In this document: piece after piece, positions 1 through 8,262 of the stretch | How the letters are laid out: the number at the start of each line of letters is the position of its first letter | Position numbering within the stretch: the first letter of the stretch is position 1 | Source: Spirulina sp034932185 | GTDB taxonomy: Bacteria > Cyanobacteriota > Cyanobacteriia > Cyanobacteriales > Spirulinaceae | Assembly: GCF_034932185.1 (NCBI RefSeq) | Contig: NZ_JAYGHW010000066.1 | Location: 35,913-99,912 of the forward strand | Length of the DNA stretch: 64,000 bases | Direction: 5' to 3' | Made by a program: the position numbers and the translations under genes | The notes under the pieces: generated by a model | The model's input: the letters and a program-made list of their open reading frames with translations, nothing else | Told to the model about the DNA's origin: nothing | Database searches by the model: none

Positions 1-2016
1 CTCGCGGGGTTCCCCGGATTCGAGGACGAGGCCGACGCGGGTGCGCGTGCCGTTGCGGATCAGGTGGTGGTGGAGGCCCGCCACCGCTAACAGGGCGGGA
101 ATGGGGGCATGGCTCTGATCCACGCCGCGATCGCTCAAAATCAGGATATTCTTACCGGCGGCGATCGCCCCATCCGCCGCACTAAACAATTCTGCCATGG
201 AGGATTGTAACCCCTCCACCCCTTGGGCCGCCTCAAACAAAATCGGCAGCGTTTGGGATTGGAAACCCCGCAAATTCACCCCTTTTAACTGGGACAATTC
301 CGCATTGGTGAGGATGGGGGTGGGGAGTTGGATCAGTTGGCAGCTTTGGGGTTCCGGGTTGAGGAGGTTGCCCTCGGAGCCGATGGTGGTGACAGCGGAG
401 GTGATGATCGCTTCCCGGATCGAGTCAATGGGGGGATTGGTAACTTGGGCAAAGAGTTGTTGGAAATAGTCGTAGAGGAGTTTGGGGCGATCAGAAAGTG
501 CCGCTAAGGGGGTATCCGTTCCCATCGCCCCCACCGCTTCCACGCCATTTTGGGCCATGGGGCTAATGAGTAGCCGCAACTCTTCAAACGTGTAACCAAA
601 GGCCTTTTGATGGGCCAACAGTTCAGCCCCCAACGTGGGCGCGGGTTCCGCCGCCGGTAAATCCGCCAAATCCACCCGGTATTGATTCAACCAATCCCGG
701 TAGGGGTGGGCGCTGGTGATTTCCTGCTTAATTTCTTCATCGGCGACAATTCGCCCCTGCTCCATATCGACGAGGAACATCCGCCCCGGTTCGAGGCGAC
801 CCTTAAAGGCGACCCGCTCCGGCTCAATGGGCAAGACCCCGGCTTCAGAAGCCATAATCACGAGATCATCATGGGTGACGTAGTAACGGGAAGGGCGCAG
901 ACCGTTGCGATCCAATACTGCCCCCATCATCGTCCCATCGGTGAAGGCAATGGAAGCGGGGCCATCCCAAGGTTCCATCAAGCAGGCGTGGTATTCATAA
1001 AATGCCTTACGCTCATCGCTCATCGATTCATGGGCGGCCCAGGGTTCCGGGATCATCATCATCATTGCATGGGGCAAGGAGCGACCGGCCAGGGTCATCA
1101 ATTCCAGCGTGTTATCGAAAATGGCGGAATCACTGCCGTCCATATCGATGATCGGCTGCATGGCCTTGAGGCTATCGCCAAACAGTTCCGAGGCAAAGAG
1201 GCTTTGGCGGGCGTGCATCCAGTTGATATTGCCCCGCAAGGTGTTGATTTCCCCATTGTGGGCGATGTAGTGGTAGGGGTGCGATCGCTCCCAACTGGGG
1301 AAGGTATTCGTGCTGAAGCGGGAATGCACCAACCCCAACGCACTGGTAAACCGTTCATCACTCAAATCGGGGAAATAGCTGCGCACTTGGGGGGGGGTGA
1401 GCATCCCCTTATAAACAATCGTGCGGCTGGAAACGCTGGTGGAATACCAATATTCATCGATACCGGAGCGTTGAATTTCATGGTGCGATCGCTTACCAAT
1501 CACATATAACTTGCGCTCAAACCCCAAATCATCAGCAATCTTGGGATTGCGGGCAATAAACACCTGTTGGATAAACGGCTCACTATCCCGCGCCGTCTGG
1601 CCTAAATCGCCATGATCCGTCGGCACATCGCGCCAACCGAGGATCGTTTGCCCCTCTTCTGTGGCAATTTTTTCGAGAATTTCCCGGCCCCGTTGACGGA
1701 TCGCGGGATCAGGGTTGGCAAAAAACATCCCTACGCCGTAATGGCCCGGAGCCGGGAGCGTGATCCCCTGTTCCTGGGCCGCCCCCTGGAGAAAATCATG
1801 GGGGAGTTGGGTGAGAATCCCCGCCCCGTCTCCCGTGTTGGGTTCTGCCCCGACGGCCCCCCGATGTTCGAGGTTGACCAAAATCGTCAGGGCCTGATCA
1901 ACAATGGCGTGCGATCGCACTCCCTTCATCTGCACGATGAACCCAACCCCGCAGGCATCATGCTCTAGCTGTGGATCGTACAAGCCCTGTTGCTGTGGTC
2001 GTTTGATGTTAGTCAT
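1..2016 (-). CDS. gltB: Glutamate synthase (GOGAT) large subunit, N-terminal part
   Basis: Makes glutamate from 2-oxoglutarate and glutamine-derived ammonia in the GS-GOGAT cycle. The ATG start is fixed by the motif HDACGVGF, whose Cys22 becomes the N-terminal nucleophile of the class II glutamine amidotransferase domain once the short propeptide is removed. EHRGAVGAEPNTGDGAG, FSTNTFPSWERSHP, HNGEINTLRGN and DRNGLRPSRYY follow in the order expected for that domain (to about residue 430), then the beginning of the central domain (LAVAGLHHHL). About 672 of the usual ~1,530 residues are present; the gene leaves the window at its left edge, so the FMN and Fe-S regions are not seen. Cyanobacteria have a ferredoxin type (glsF) and an NAD(P)H type (gltB) with nearly identical N-termini; I cannot tell which this is. 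Confidence 0.95.
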   Translation of the reverse strand, partial: MTNIKRPQQQGLYDPQLEHDACGVGFIVQMKGVRSHAIVDQALTILVNLEHRGAVGAEPNTGDGAGILTQLPHDFLQGAAQEQGITLPAPGHYGVGMFFANPDPAIRQRGREILEKIATEEGQTILGWRDVPTDHGDLGQTARDSEPFIQQVFIARNPKIADDLGFERKLYVIGKRSHHEIQRSGIDEYWYSTSVSSRTIVYKGMLTPPQVRSYFPDLSDERFTSALGLVHSRFSTNTFPSWERSHPYHYIAHNGEINTLRGNINWMHARQSLFASELFGDSLKAMQPIIDMDGSDSAIFDNTLELMTLAGRSLPHAMMMMIPEPWAAHESMSDERKAFYEYHACLMEPWDGPASIAFTDGTMMGAVLDRNGLRPSRYYVTHDDLVIMASEAGVLPIEPERVAFKGRLEPGRMFLVDMEQGRIVADEEIKQEITSAHPYRDWLNQYRVDLADLPAAEPAPTLGAELLAHQKAFGYTFEELRLLISPMAQNGVEAVGAMGTDTPLAALSDRPKLLYDYFQQLFAQVTNPPIDSIREAIITSAVTTIGSEGNLLNPEPQSCQLIQLPTPILTNAELSQLKGVNLRGFQSQTLPILFEAAQGVEGLQSSMAELFSAADGAIAAGKNILILSDRGVDQSHAPIPALLAVAGLHHHLIRNGTRTRVGLVLESGEPRE

Positions 2017-2591
2017 GGATGCAATTCGTGAAGGGAAACAGTGAGTCGCGCAAGCAGAGATACAGTCTGAGTTTTAGAATTGTCTCTCTAAAAGCTGGGA
2101 AAGGGGATCGTTCTTAATAAAATGATCAAATCAAGTTGCATGGATCTGTAATATTTCGTTGCAGAGTCCAGCCAAGGTGTCATTGTGAGCAAATGATGAC
2201 ATCAAACCTATACCCAGCTTGAGATTCTCGCATTTTGATTATCAGCAAAAATAGTTTTCTAACTGTAAAATTGGTCACAAAATTAGATCGATTTTACTGC
2301 CAGGATTGCCCCTAAAGGGCCCGGTATCACGATCCTTCCTGCCCCAGTAATCTTGCTCACCCCCAGAACATTGGGGAACTGATCGGAGCCTACTCCCAGG
2401 GCAAAAAACGAGGAAAACACCAGATTAACGGCGGTGCTTGCGAGGAATTCATCGTTGAATCGCCATCCTGGGGAAGGATTGCCAGTGATAGCCCACTGCT
2501 CTGGGGCAAATCTTGATTTAGACTGGGGTTAGCTGAGAATTTTGGTTAAACAAAAAAATTTAAGTAAACGTTGATGAAGCGGGAGAGAACT
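2017..2591. other. Divergent intergenic region, GOGAT / ABC ATPase
   Basis: About 575 bases between two divergent genes of nitrogen metabolism. Besides the candidate NtcA promoter I see no RNA gene or riboswitch that I can support. The stretch 2330-2515 has an open frame on the + strand but no start codon and no recognisable product. Confidence 0.5.
2238..2278 (-). promoter_or_regulatory. Candidate NtcA-activated promoter of the GOGAT gene
   Basis: Read on the minus strand, GTG-N8-TAC (2278-2265) is one base from the NtcA consensus GTA-N8-TAC. It is followed after 21 bases by GATAAT (2243-2238), close to the 22-23 base spacing of NtcA-activated promoters, and lies about 220 bases upstream of the GOGAT start. 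Nitrogen control of GOGAT is biologically sensible. The match is imperfect and is an inference from one sequence. Confidence 0.35.
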
Positions 2592-3392
2592 ATGACTGGC
2601 CAACCCTCTGTAAACCCCAGAGCCGATGCGGCTGCGATGGCCCCTAAGCCTGAGCGAGAAGCAATGATCATTGCCCGGGATGTGGAAAAGTGGTACACCA
2701 GCAATCAATTCCATGTGTTGCGGGGGGTGAGTCTCACGGTGCGCCGGGGGGAGGTGGTGGTGATTATGGGGCCATCAGGATCGGGAAAATCAACGTTTAT
2801 CCGCACGTTTAACGCCCTCGAACCTTACCAGAAGGGGCGGATCACCATTGATGGCATTGAACTCTCCCACGATTTGAAAAATATTGATGCCATCCGTCGG
2901 GAAGTGGGGATGGTGTTTCAACAGTTTAACCTGTTTCCCCATTTGAGCGTGTTGCAAAATGTCACCCTCGCCCCCATTTGGGTGCGTCGTCGCAAAAAAG
3001 CCGAAGCAGAGGCGATCGCCCTCCAACTTCTTGAAAAAGTCGGCATCTTAGAACAGGCCCGCAAGTTTCCGGGGCAGCTTTCCGGGGGGCAACAGCAACG
3101 GGTGGCCATCGCCCGCGCCCTAGCCATGCAGCCGAAAATCATGCTTTTTGATGAACCCACCTCAGCCCTGGATCCGGAGATGGTGCGGGAGGTATTGGAT
3201 ACAATGCGATCGCTGGCTAATGATGGTATGACCATGGTTTGTGTCACCCATGAAGTGGGGTTTGCGCGGGAAGTCGCGGATCGGGTGGTGTTGATGGCCG
3301 ATGGGGAACTGGTGGAGGAAGCCACGCCCACGGAATTTTTCACCAATCCCCGCCATGAACGCAGTAAGCAATTCCTTTCGCAAATTCTCTAA
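2592..3392 (+). CDS. Polar amino acid ABC transporter ATPase (GlnQ/BgtA type)
   Basis: ATPase that powers uptake of polar or basic amino acids, acting at the cytoplasmic face of the plasma membrane. Residues ~28-266 form one ABC domain: Walker A GPSGSGKST, Q-loop VFQQFNLFPH, signature LSGGQQQRVAIARAL, Walker B IMLFDEPTSALDP and H-loop VTHE. The VFQQFNLFPHLSVLQN block is diagnostic of the GlnQ/HisP/BgtA group. The ATG at 2592 is preferred because GGGAG stands 7 bases upstream; a frame-compatible ATG at 2574 has no ribosome binding site. Permease and binding protein are not next to it, which is common for bgtA in cyanobacteria, where one ATPase can serve several permeases. It is divergent from GOGAT, which fits a nitrogen role. 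Confidence 0.9.
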   Translation: MTGQPSVNPRADAAAMAPKPEREAMIIARDVEKWYTSNQFHVLRGVSLTVRRGEVVVIMGPSGSGKSTFIRTFNALEPYQKGRITIDGIELSHDLKNIDAIRREVGMVFQQFNLFPHLSVLQNVTLAPIWVRRRKKAEAEAIALQLLEKVGILEQARKFPGQLSGGQQQRVAIARALAMQPKIMLFDEPTSALDPEMVREVLDTMRSLANDGMTMVCVTHEVGFAREVADRVVLMADGELVEEATPTEFFTNPRHERSKQFLSQIL

Positions 3393-3580
3393 ACCCTGTA
3401 GGGAGGCAACCACCTAAGGAGGGATAGTACTGCCTGGGCAGATCGCAGCAGCGGATTACTGGGCAGAGCCAAGTTACGCGGTTAGGAGCGAAAATCTTTT
3501 GATCCTGATACCCTTAAAAAAAGTGAGATAATAGGACTCAATTTCCCACCTTTTTTTTCTGGGAATAAAGGAGTTTCTTG

Positions 3581-4426
3581 ATGTTGCTTCAATTTTTTGC
3601 GGGATTACAGCGACGTTTTCGGTTCACCCACCCATCGCGCTCTCTAGTGGCGGGAATTTTGTGTCTAGTGAGTGTGGTCGGTTGCGGTGTTGAAGCGGAA
3701 AGTATGGCCGCAATTGATGATACTGGAGATCTCCATCTCACCTATGGAAAAGCGAAAGGAGAAGAGTTTAAACGCATTCGCACCGCTTTGGAAGAAACGG
3801 GCTTTTTTGATGATCTCGTTGACCAGTTAAATGAAAAACTCGCCTTTCCCAATGACATTAATATTGTCTTTACCAATTGTGGTGTGGCTAACGCCTTCTA
3901 TAGCCCTAGCGATCTTGAGATCACGATGTGCTATGAATTGATTGCTTACTATTTACAAATTTTTGAGGAAAATATCGAAACGGAGGAGGATTATCAAGCT
4001 GAAGTGATTGATGCTACATCCTTCACCTTTTTTCATGAATTGGGCCATGCGTTTGTGGATCAATATGAATTACCAATTACTGGCAATGAAGAGGATGCAG
4101 CGGATAATTTTGCAACGATTATTATGTTGGATGTCTATGGCGATGATCTGGGGGTGATTAGTGGGATGTTCCAATTTGATGCTGAAGCGATGGAAGAAAT
4201 GGAAAACCCCGAAGATCTCGCCTATTGGGGTGAACATTCCTTAAGCACCCAACGGTATTACAACACCGCTTGTTTAATTTATGGTAGCGATCCTGAAAGC
4301 TTTAGCTTCATTGTTGAGGATGAATATTTACCAGAGGAACGGGCCGAACGTTGTGAATCCGAATATGAGCAGAAATCGGCAGCTTGGTGGACTTTGATGG
4401 AGCCGTTTTTAAAGGAGGAAATTTAA
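3581..4426 (+). CDS. DUF4344 putative zinc metallopeptidase, lipoprotein
   Basis: Predicted exported metallopeptidase of the DUF4344 family, substrate unknown. The N-terminus has a basic, hydrophobic signal (residues ~15-38) ending in VVGC, a fair lipobox, so the mature protein is probably lipid-anchored outside the plasma membrane. The zinc site is visible as FFHELGHAF (HExxH), followed by the acidic block NEEDAADNFAT, where Glu/Asp is likely to supply the third ligand. ATG 3581 follows AAAGGAG by about 8 bases. The gene is richer in A+T than its neighbours and stops 6 bases before the next start, so the two may be cotranscribed. The catalytic assignment rests on the motif; function is inferred. 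Confidence 0.8.
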   Translation: MLLQFFAGLQRRFRFTHPSRSLVAGILCLVSVVGCGVEAESMAAIDDTGDLHLTYGKAKGEEFKRIRTALEETGFFDDLVDQLNEKLAFPNDINIVFTNCGVANAFYSPSDLEITMCYELIAYYLQIFEENIETEEDYQAEVIDATSFTFFHELGHAFVDQYELPITGNEEDAADNFATIIMLDVYGDDLGVISGMFQFDAEAMEEMENPEDLAYWGEHSLSTQRYYNTACLIYGSDPESFSFIVEDEYLPEERAERCESEYEQKSAAWWTLMEPFLKEEI

Positions 4427-4432
4427 CCTAAA

Positions 4433-5083
4433 ATGATTCGCCTGTTGATTGTAGATGATCAATCCATTATTCGGGAGGGCTTGAAAAGTTTGCTCCAAGC
4501 ACAACCGGATTTAGCGGTGGTGGGGTTGGCGGAACAGGGTCAGGCGGGGGTGGAGCAGGCGATCGCCCTTCAGCCTGATGTTGTCCTGATGGATATCCGG
4601 ATGCCGGTCATGGATGGCGTGGCAGCAACCCGCGCCCTTCTCGCACAAGAGCCGGAGATGAAAATCTTGATCCTCACCACCTTTGATGATGATCAACTGG
4701 TGAGTCAGGCGATCCGAGCAGGGGCCAAGGGCTATCTGCTCAAGGACACTCCCTCAGAGGAGTTGGCGGAAGCGATCCGGGCGGTACAACGGGGCTATGG
4801 TCATTTGGGGCCGGGCCTCTTGGCGAAAATTATTGCTACACCGCCCCCGCCCCCTGCACCGGAGCCGCCGCCGGAGTTGGCCCAACTCACCCCCCGTGAG
4901 TTAGAAGTGTTGAACCTATTGGGGGAGGGGTTGAGCAATCGGGAAATTGCCGAGCAGTTGTATATTTCGGAGCGGACGGTGAAAAATCATGTGACGCATA
5001 TTTTAGGGCGGCTCCAGTTGCGCGATCGCACCCAAGCCGCCCTGTTTGCGGTGCAATTTGCTAAACCCCTACCCCCGAACTGA
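4433..5083 (+). CDS. NarL/FixJ-family response regulator
   Basis: Two-component DNA-binding regulator. Residues 1-118 are a receiver domain (LLIVDDQ acidic pocket, phosphoacceptor in DVVLMDIRMPVMDG, Lys in YLLKD). A Pro-rich linker (PPPPPAPEPPPE) leads to a LuxR-type helix-turn-helix (LTPRELEVLNLLGEGLSNREIA ... SERTVKNHVTHIL, ~150-208). No histidine kinase is adjacent, so it is an orphan here. Its likely ribosome binding site (AAAGGAGG) lies inside the end of the upstream metallopeptidase gene, which hints at coupled expression. Its last 23 bases overlap the end of the convergent glycosyltransferase gene. Confidence 0.92.
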   Translation: MIRLLIVDDQSIIREGLKSLLQAQPDLAVVGLAEQGQAGVEQAIALQPDVVLMDIRMPVMDGVAATRALLAQEPEMKILILTTFDDDQLVSQAIRAGAKGYLLKDTPSEELAEAIRAVQRGYGHLGPGLLAKIIATPPPPPAPEPPPELAQLTPRELEVLNLLGEGLSNREIAEQLYISERTVKNHVTHILGRLQLRDRTQAALFAVQFAKPLPPN

Positions 5084-6194
5084 GCAGCATGGTTAATCGC
5101 TGGCTCAGTTGGGCTTTGCCGAAATGGGCGATCGCCTCTTGGCGCAACCAAGCCCCCTGACAGCGTTGATCTTCCCCCTGGAGCATGGCAATACAACCTT
5201 GGGCGATCGCCTCCACATTGCGATGCTCCACCTGCCACCCTAGGCGGCCATCCTGTAAGGGATCAGCGGAGCCATCCCCCAACCCTGATAAAACAGGGAT
5301 ACCGCTGGCCATGGCTTCGAGGTACACAATGCCAAACCCCTCCTGAGAGGGCATTGCATAGGCATCGGCAACGCGGTAATGGGCAGGTAATTCTGCCGTG
5401 GGGACATAGCCCGCAAAAATAACGCGATCGCTCACCCCCAAATCCGCCGCCAACTGAGCCAACCGAGGCTGATCCCCCCCCCGACCAATGACTAAATATT
5501 TCACCTCAGGAATAGCCGCAGCAATCAGGGGTAGGGCTTGAATCATCACATCCACCCCTTTATAAATGTCTTCAGGCCAAAGGCGAGCCACGGTCCATAA
5601 TACCTTAGATCCAGCTAACTGATAGCGGTCTAACAATGCCGCCGGTTTAGGCCCTGGAGTAAACTCCGCTTCATCCACCACACAGGGCAGGAATTGCACC
5701 CGTTCCGGGGGAATTTGGTAAGCCCCACAGAGGCGATCGCGGCTATGGCGACTAATGGCCCACACCTGATCCGCCCCCCGCAGGCCGCGAATTTCCCAAG
5801 GGGAGAGATATTCCCAATTTCCCCACACCTCTTTCCCGTAGGTCATTAAGGTATAGGGAATTTTCAGCAATTTGCAGTAGAGATACACCAAGGGGGCCAG
5901 CTTCACATGGCCACAGATCACCCTTTCCGGTCGTTCAAAGAGTAGGGATTGGAGTAAATGTTGGGCTAAACGGGCGCGTTCCATTGTTCGCGATTCATGG
6001 CCCAAATAGGTAAACGTCAGTTGTGGTGAATCGAGGGGATTATCAGCCGGATGCTGATCATGGAGCAACGCCACCGTCCCCCGGCAACCCCGTTCCTTCG
6101 CCCAATCCCCATAGGCGGCCAACACATCCATCACATAGGATTGAATCCCACCTTCGCGGCTGAATAATTCTAAAAAAGCAAAGTAATGGCTCAT
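5061..6194 (-). CDS. Glycosyltransferase family 4 (GT-B fold)
   Basis: Predicted sugar-nucleotide-dependent glycosyltransferase for cell-surface or extracellular polysaccharide. 377 residues, normal for the family. The N-terminal half has the GGIQSYVMDVLAAYG block typical of GT4 acceptor domains. The C-terminal half has the nucleotide-sugar site with VARLWPEDIYKGVDVMIQA and the E-x7-E motif in QEGFGIVYLEAMASGIPVL. No membrane span is evident. The 3' end overlaps the convergent response regulator gene by 23 bases. Donor and acceptor cannot be read from sequence. Confidence 0.88.
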   Translation of the reverse strand: MSHYFAFLELFSREGGIQSYVMDVLAAYGDWAKERGCRGTVALLHDQHPADNPLDSPQLTFTYLGHESRTMERARLAQHLLQSLLFERPERVICGHVKLAPLVYLYCKLLKIPYTLMTYGKEVWGNWEYLSPWEIRGLRGADQVWAISRHSRDRLCGAYQIPPERVQFLPCVVDEAEFTPGPKPAALLDRYQLAGSKVLWTVARLWPEDIYKGVDVMIQALPLIAAAIPEVKYLVIGRGGDQPRLAQLAADLGVSDRVIFAGYVPTAELPAHYRVADAYAMPSQEGFGIVYLEAMASGIPVLSGLGDGSADPLQDGRLGWQVEHRNVEAIAQGCIAMLQGEDQRCQGAWLRQEAIAHFGKAQLSQRLTMLLSSGVGV

Positions 6195-6649
6195 AGTGGG
6201 GGGCGATTTTCAATAGTCGTTGGCGTATAATTTTCGCGAATTGTTGGCGTAGGGGCGAAAAATTTTTCGCCCTAACCTTCAGGTTTAAGGTTAAGCCTCA
6301 GGTTCAATCCCCAAGGCTCGCAGTTGTGCCGTCAGCAGTAGCAACCATGGCATCATTAGAGAACATCTGCTCACCATTCTAGCCTGTTATCTCCGGCCTG
6401 TCCCCACGCTTTCATCTGTGATGGGGCAAGCTTGCTAAAATATCCCAGGATTACAAAAAAGAGCTACAATAAAATTATTGTTTTTTTGTATCAATACAAA
6501 AGTATTGCTATGGGAAGATTTTGGGCAGGAATAGTTTATCGAATTTACCTTTGGGTTTGTTGTATGAGACTTTCTTCTCTCAATGAGTTGTTAAACTCTT
6601 CCTCGCTTTTAGTTTTGTACCGTTAAAAAGAAAAGAGGTAAAAGCTTTT
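6195..6649. other. Intergenic region with a palindromic repeat, turning AT-rich
   Basis: The left part carries one GGGGCGAAA-type palindrome (6250-6274). From about 6430 the composition becomes clearly A+T rich and continues so through the TM2 and toxin/antitoxin-like genes. A small inverted repeat AATAC-AAAA-GTATT lies near 6493-6506. The short open frame at 6432-6626 has no good ribosome binding site and an unconvincing composition, so I do not call it a gene. Confidence 0.5.
6250..6274. repeat. Palindromic dispersed repeat, copy 1
   Basis: TAGGGGCGAAA joined to its complement, ending CGCCCTA; near-perfect palindrome around AAAAATTTTT. The same element recurs at about 8096, 13204, 13500, 15196, 34404 (interrupted), 39899 and 57190, always between or just after genes. 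Confidence 0.8.
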
Positions 6650-7078
6650 ATGCGTAATAAAGTTGTTGCTATCCTTCTCACATTTTTTCTGGGTTGGTTC
6701 GGAGTTCATCAGTTTTATCTGGGCCAGAATGTTCGTGCTTTTTTTTATCTTATCTTTTGCTGGACTTGGATTCCTGCTCTCCTTTCCATTTTTGACTTCG
6801 TTGGACTTTTGTTGATGTCGGAGGAAGATTTTGAGCGACGTTTCAACGATGGAAAACGTGGCAAAGCCGGACAAGCCGCACTGCCTAGCCGTAAACTTCA
6901 ACAACGTCTCCTCAAAGTTTGCAAGGAATACCGAGGTGCAACTCTTAGCGATTGTGTCATTGAAACTGGAGCCGACTTGGAAGAAGTGAAGATGATCCTG
7001 GATCGCTTTGCTCGGCAAGGTCTTGTGAGCGTCGAAAACCGAATACACGACGGTGCTGTAATCTATAAAACCATATAA
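6650..7078 (+). CDS. TM2 domain membrane protein with C-terminal helical domain
   Basis: Small inner-membrane protein of unknown role. Residues 1-62 are a TM2 domain: two hydrophobic helices (VVAILLTFFLGWFG and FFYLIFCWTWIPALL) with the conserved turn GVHQFYLGQ and a closing acidic segment. Residues ~82-142 look like a winged-helix-type module (LLKVCKEYRGATLSDCVIETG, LDRFARQGLVSVENR), so this may sense or bind something on the cytoplasmic side; that is inference. ATG 6650 has AGAGGT 10 bases upstream. A strong hairpin terminator follows. It sits at the start of an A+T-rich segment that may be acquired. Confidence 0.82.
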   Translation: MRNKVVAILLTFFLGWFGVHQFYLGQNVRAFFYLIFCWTWIPALLSIFDFVGLLLMSEEDFERRFNDGKRGKAGQAALPSRKLQQRLLKVCKEYRGATLSDCVIETGADLEEVKMILDRFARQGLVSVENRIHDGAVIYKTI

Positions 7079-7120
7079 AAATTTGTTGCCAAGACATAAA
7101 GTGTCAAGAAATAGGCTATT

Positions 7121-7163
7121 AAATACCCCTCTTATATCTAGATTGAGAGAAGAGGGGTATTTA
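7121..7163. terminator. Hairpin terminator after the TM2 gene
   Basis: AAATACCCCTCTT pairs with AAGAGGGGTATTT across a 17-base loop. The arms begin with A's and end with T's, so it can work in both directions. It lies 42 bases after the TM2 stop codon. Confidence 0.7.
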
Positions 7164-7275
7164 CATTTCTGCCTAAATTCAAAACAACTCTAAATGGTTC
7201 AGCGTAATGATTGCACAACTAGTTGTCACTTGACAACCAATGATTTTAGGTTTACATTTAAAAGTAAAGGCTGAC

Positions 7276-7533
7276 ATGGGTAGACGATCTCATCCAAAAC
7301 AAGAGGTTGAGGCTGCGCTAAAGTATGCTGAACAAAATGGCTGGCGCGTTGATGTGGGTGGATCACACGCTTGGGGTAAAATCTACTGCCCCTATAACGA
7401 TCAGGAATGCAGATGTGGCAACTTTTGTATATCCAGTGTTTGGAGTACTCCAAAAAATGCCGGAAATCACGCGAGGCAGATTCGTCAAGTAGTCGATAAC
7501 TGTATAAGATATAACCGCGAAGAGGAAAAATAA
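7276..7533 (+). CDS. HicA-like small protein with Cys cluster, candidate toxin
   Basis: 85 residues, first gene of a two-gene unit. The order of motifs resembles HicA mRNA-interferase toxins: an N-terminal amphipathic helix (EVEAALKYAEQNGW), then GGSHAWG with His31 at the place of the HicA catalytic GSH, then STPKNAGNHARQIRQVVDNC matching the HicA P-x-H...R-x-I-L-x-x tail. Unlike usual HicA it has a Cys cluster, C38-x6-C45-x-C47-x3-C51, that could bind zinc. ATG 7276 is chosen because AAAGG stands 5 bases upstream; longer starts add an unconserved-looking leader. The partner gene begins 3 bases after the stop. RNase activity is inferred from motif order only. Confidence 0.6.
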   Translation: MGRRSHPKQEVEAALKYAEQNGWRVDVGGSHAWGKIYCPYNDQECRCGNFCISSVWSTPKNAGNHARQIRQVVDNCIRYNREEEK

Positions 7534-7536
7534 GCA

Positions 7537-8064
7537 ATGAAAGAGTATGATTTTACATTGAAATTTAGTATTGGGAATTTCCCAATTGACCCTGATAGCT
7601 ATGTTGAGGCTTTATACACAGGTGGTTGTGATGATGCTTTGATTGGAGTTGGTAAAAAAGGATATCTTTCACTCAATTTTATTCGAGAAGCATCATCAGC
7701 CTATGACGCTATTTCTACTGCTATTGCTGATGTTAAAAATGTAATTCCATCTGCAAACTTGATTGAAGCAGCACCAGATTTTGTCGGATTGACAGATGTA
7801 GCCAAAATTATTGGCTGCACTCGACAAAATATCAGAAAGCTCATTGTTGAAAGTGAGCCAAGATCCTTACTTCCTATTTATGAAGGTACACCCTCAATTT
7901 GGCATTTAGCGGAAATCCTAGCTTGGTTGCGAGAATTCAAGACATATTCCATTGATGATTCATTAATGGAGATTGCCAAAGCTAATATGGACATTAATAT
8001 TGCGAAAAGCTGGCAGAAAGTAGCGCCAACTGCTCAAGAAAAAATTCAGCGTCTTGCTTTGTAA
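7537..8064 (+). CDS. Candidate antitoxin / DNA-binding partner of the HicA-like protein
   Basis: 175 residues. The N-terminal ~75 residues (YDFTLKFSIGNFPID ... ALIGVGKKGYLSLNF ... AYDAISTAIADVK) look like a small alpha/beta domain, as in HicB antitoxins. Residues ~82-105 (FVGLTDVAKIIGCTRQNIRKLI) form a MerR/excisionase-like helix-turn-helix, and a conserved-looking SIWHLAEILAWLREF follows. The pair may neutralise the upstream protein and bind its own promoter, as in type II toxin-antitoxin systems. GAGGAAAA just upstream of the ATG serves as ribosome binding site and lies in the first gene, so translation is probably coupled. I recognise the gene pair architecture but not a named family for this protein. 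Confidence 0.6.
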   Translation: MKEYDFTLKFSIGNFPIDPDSYVEALYTGGCDDALIGVGKKGYLSLNFIREASSAYDAISTAIADVKNVIPSANLIEAAPDFVGLTDVAKIIGCTRQNIRKLIVESEPRSLLPIYEGTPSIWHLAEILAWLREFKTYSIDDSLMEIAKANMDINIAKSWQKVAPTAQEKIQRLAL

Positions 8065-8068
8065 GATG

Positions 8069-8122
8069 GAATCCAGTTGTATCCCTGATTGGCGTGGGGG
8101 CGAAAAATTTTTCGCCCCTACT
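8069..8122. repeat. Palindromic dispersed repeat, copy 2, with flanking arm
   Basis: GGGGGCGAAA/TTTCGCCCCT palindrome at 8096-8120. It is preceded by ATCCAGTTGTAT...TGATTGGCG, which also occurs in altered form before the copies at 13500 and 39899, so the repeat unit is longer than its palindromic core. It starts 5 bases after the antitoxin-like gene. Confidence 0.75.
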
Positions 8123-8262
8123 GGGGATTTTGCTGATCTTTTGAGACGGGTTATTTTAGCCCCCTTAAAGATAAACCCCTCGCCCAAGGAGGGGAGGGGC
8201 TTTGGGTTTTTGATTTTATACCTTTGCGATAGTCAGCGGACTGAAGTCCTGAGGATGAACGC

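Noticed and set aside
682..1509. Long open frame on the + strand
   Set aside because: It is antisense to the glutamate synthase gene, whose motifs are unmistakable on the minus strand; its translation is His/Gly-rich and unlike any protein.
2330..2515. Coding-like + strand frame and possible riboswitch upstream of the amino-acid ABC ATPase
   Set aside because: No start codon, no ribosome site and no recognisable product. The bases do not match the conserved core of the cyanobacterial glutamine riboswitch.
6432..6626. 64-codon open frame
   Set aside because: A+T-rich, no ribosome binding site, no domain-like pattern; lies in a spacer.
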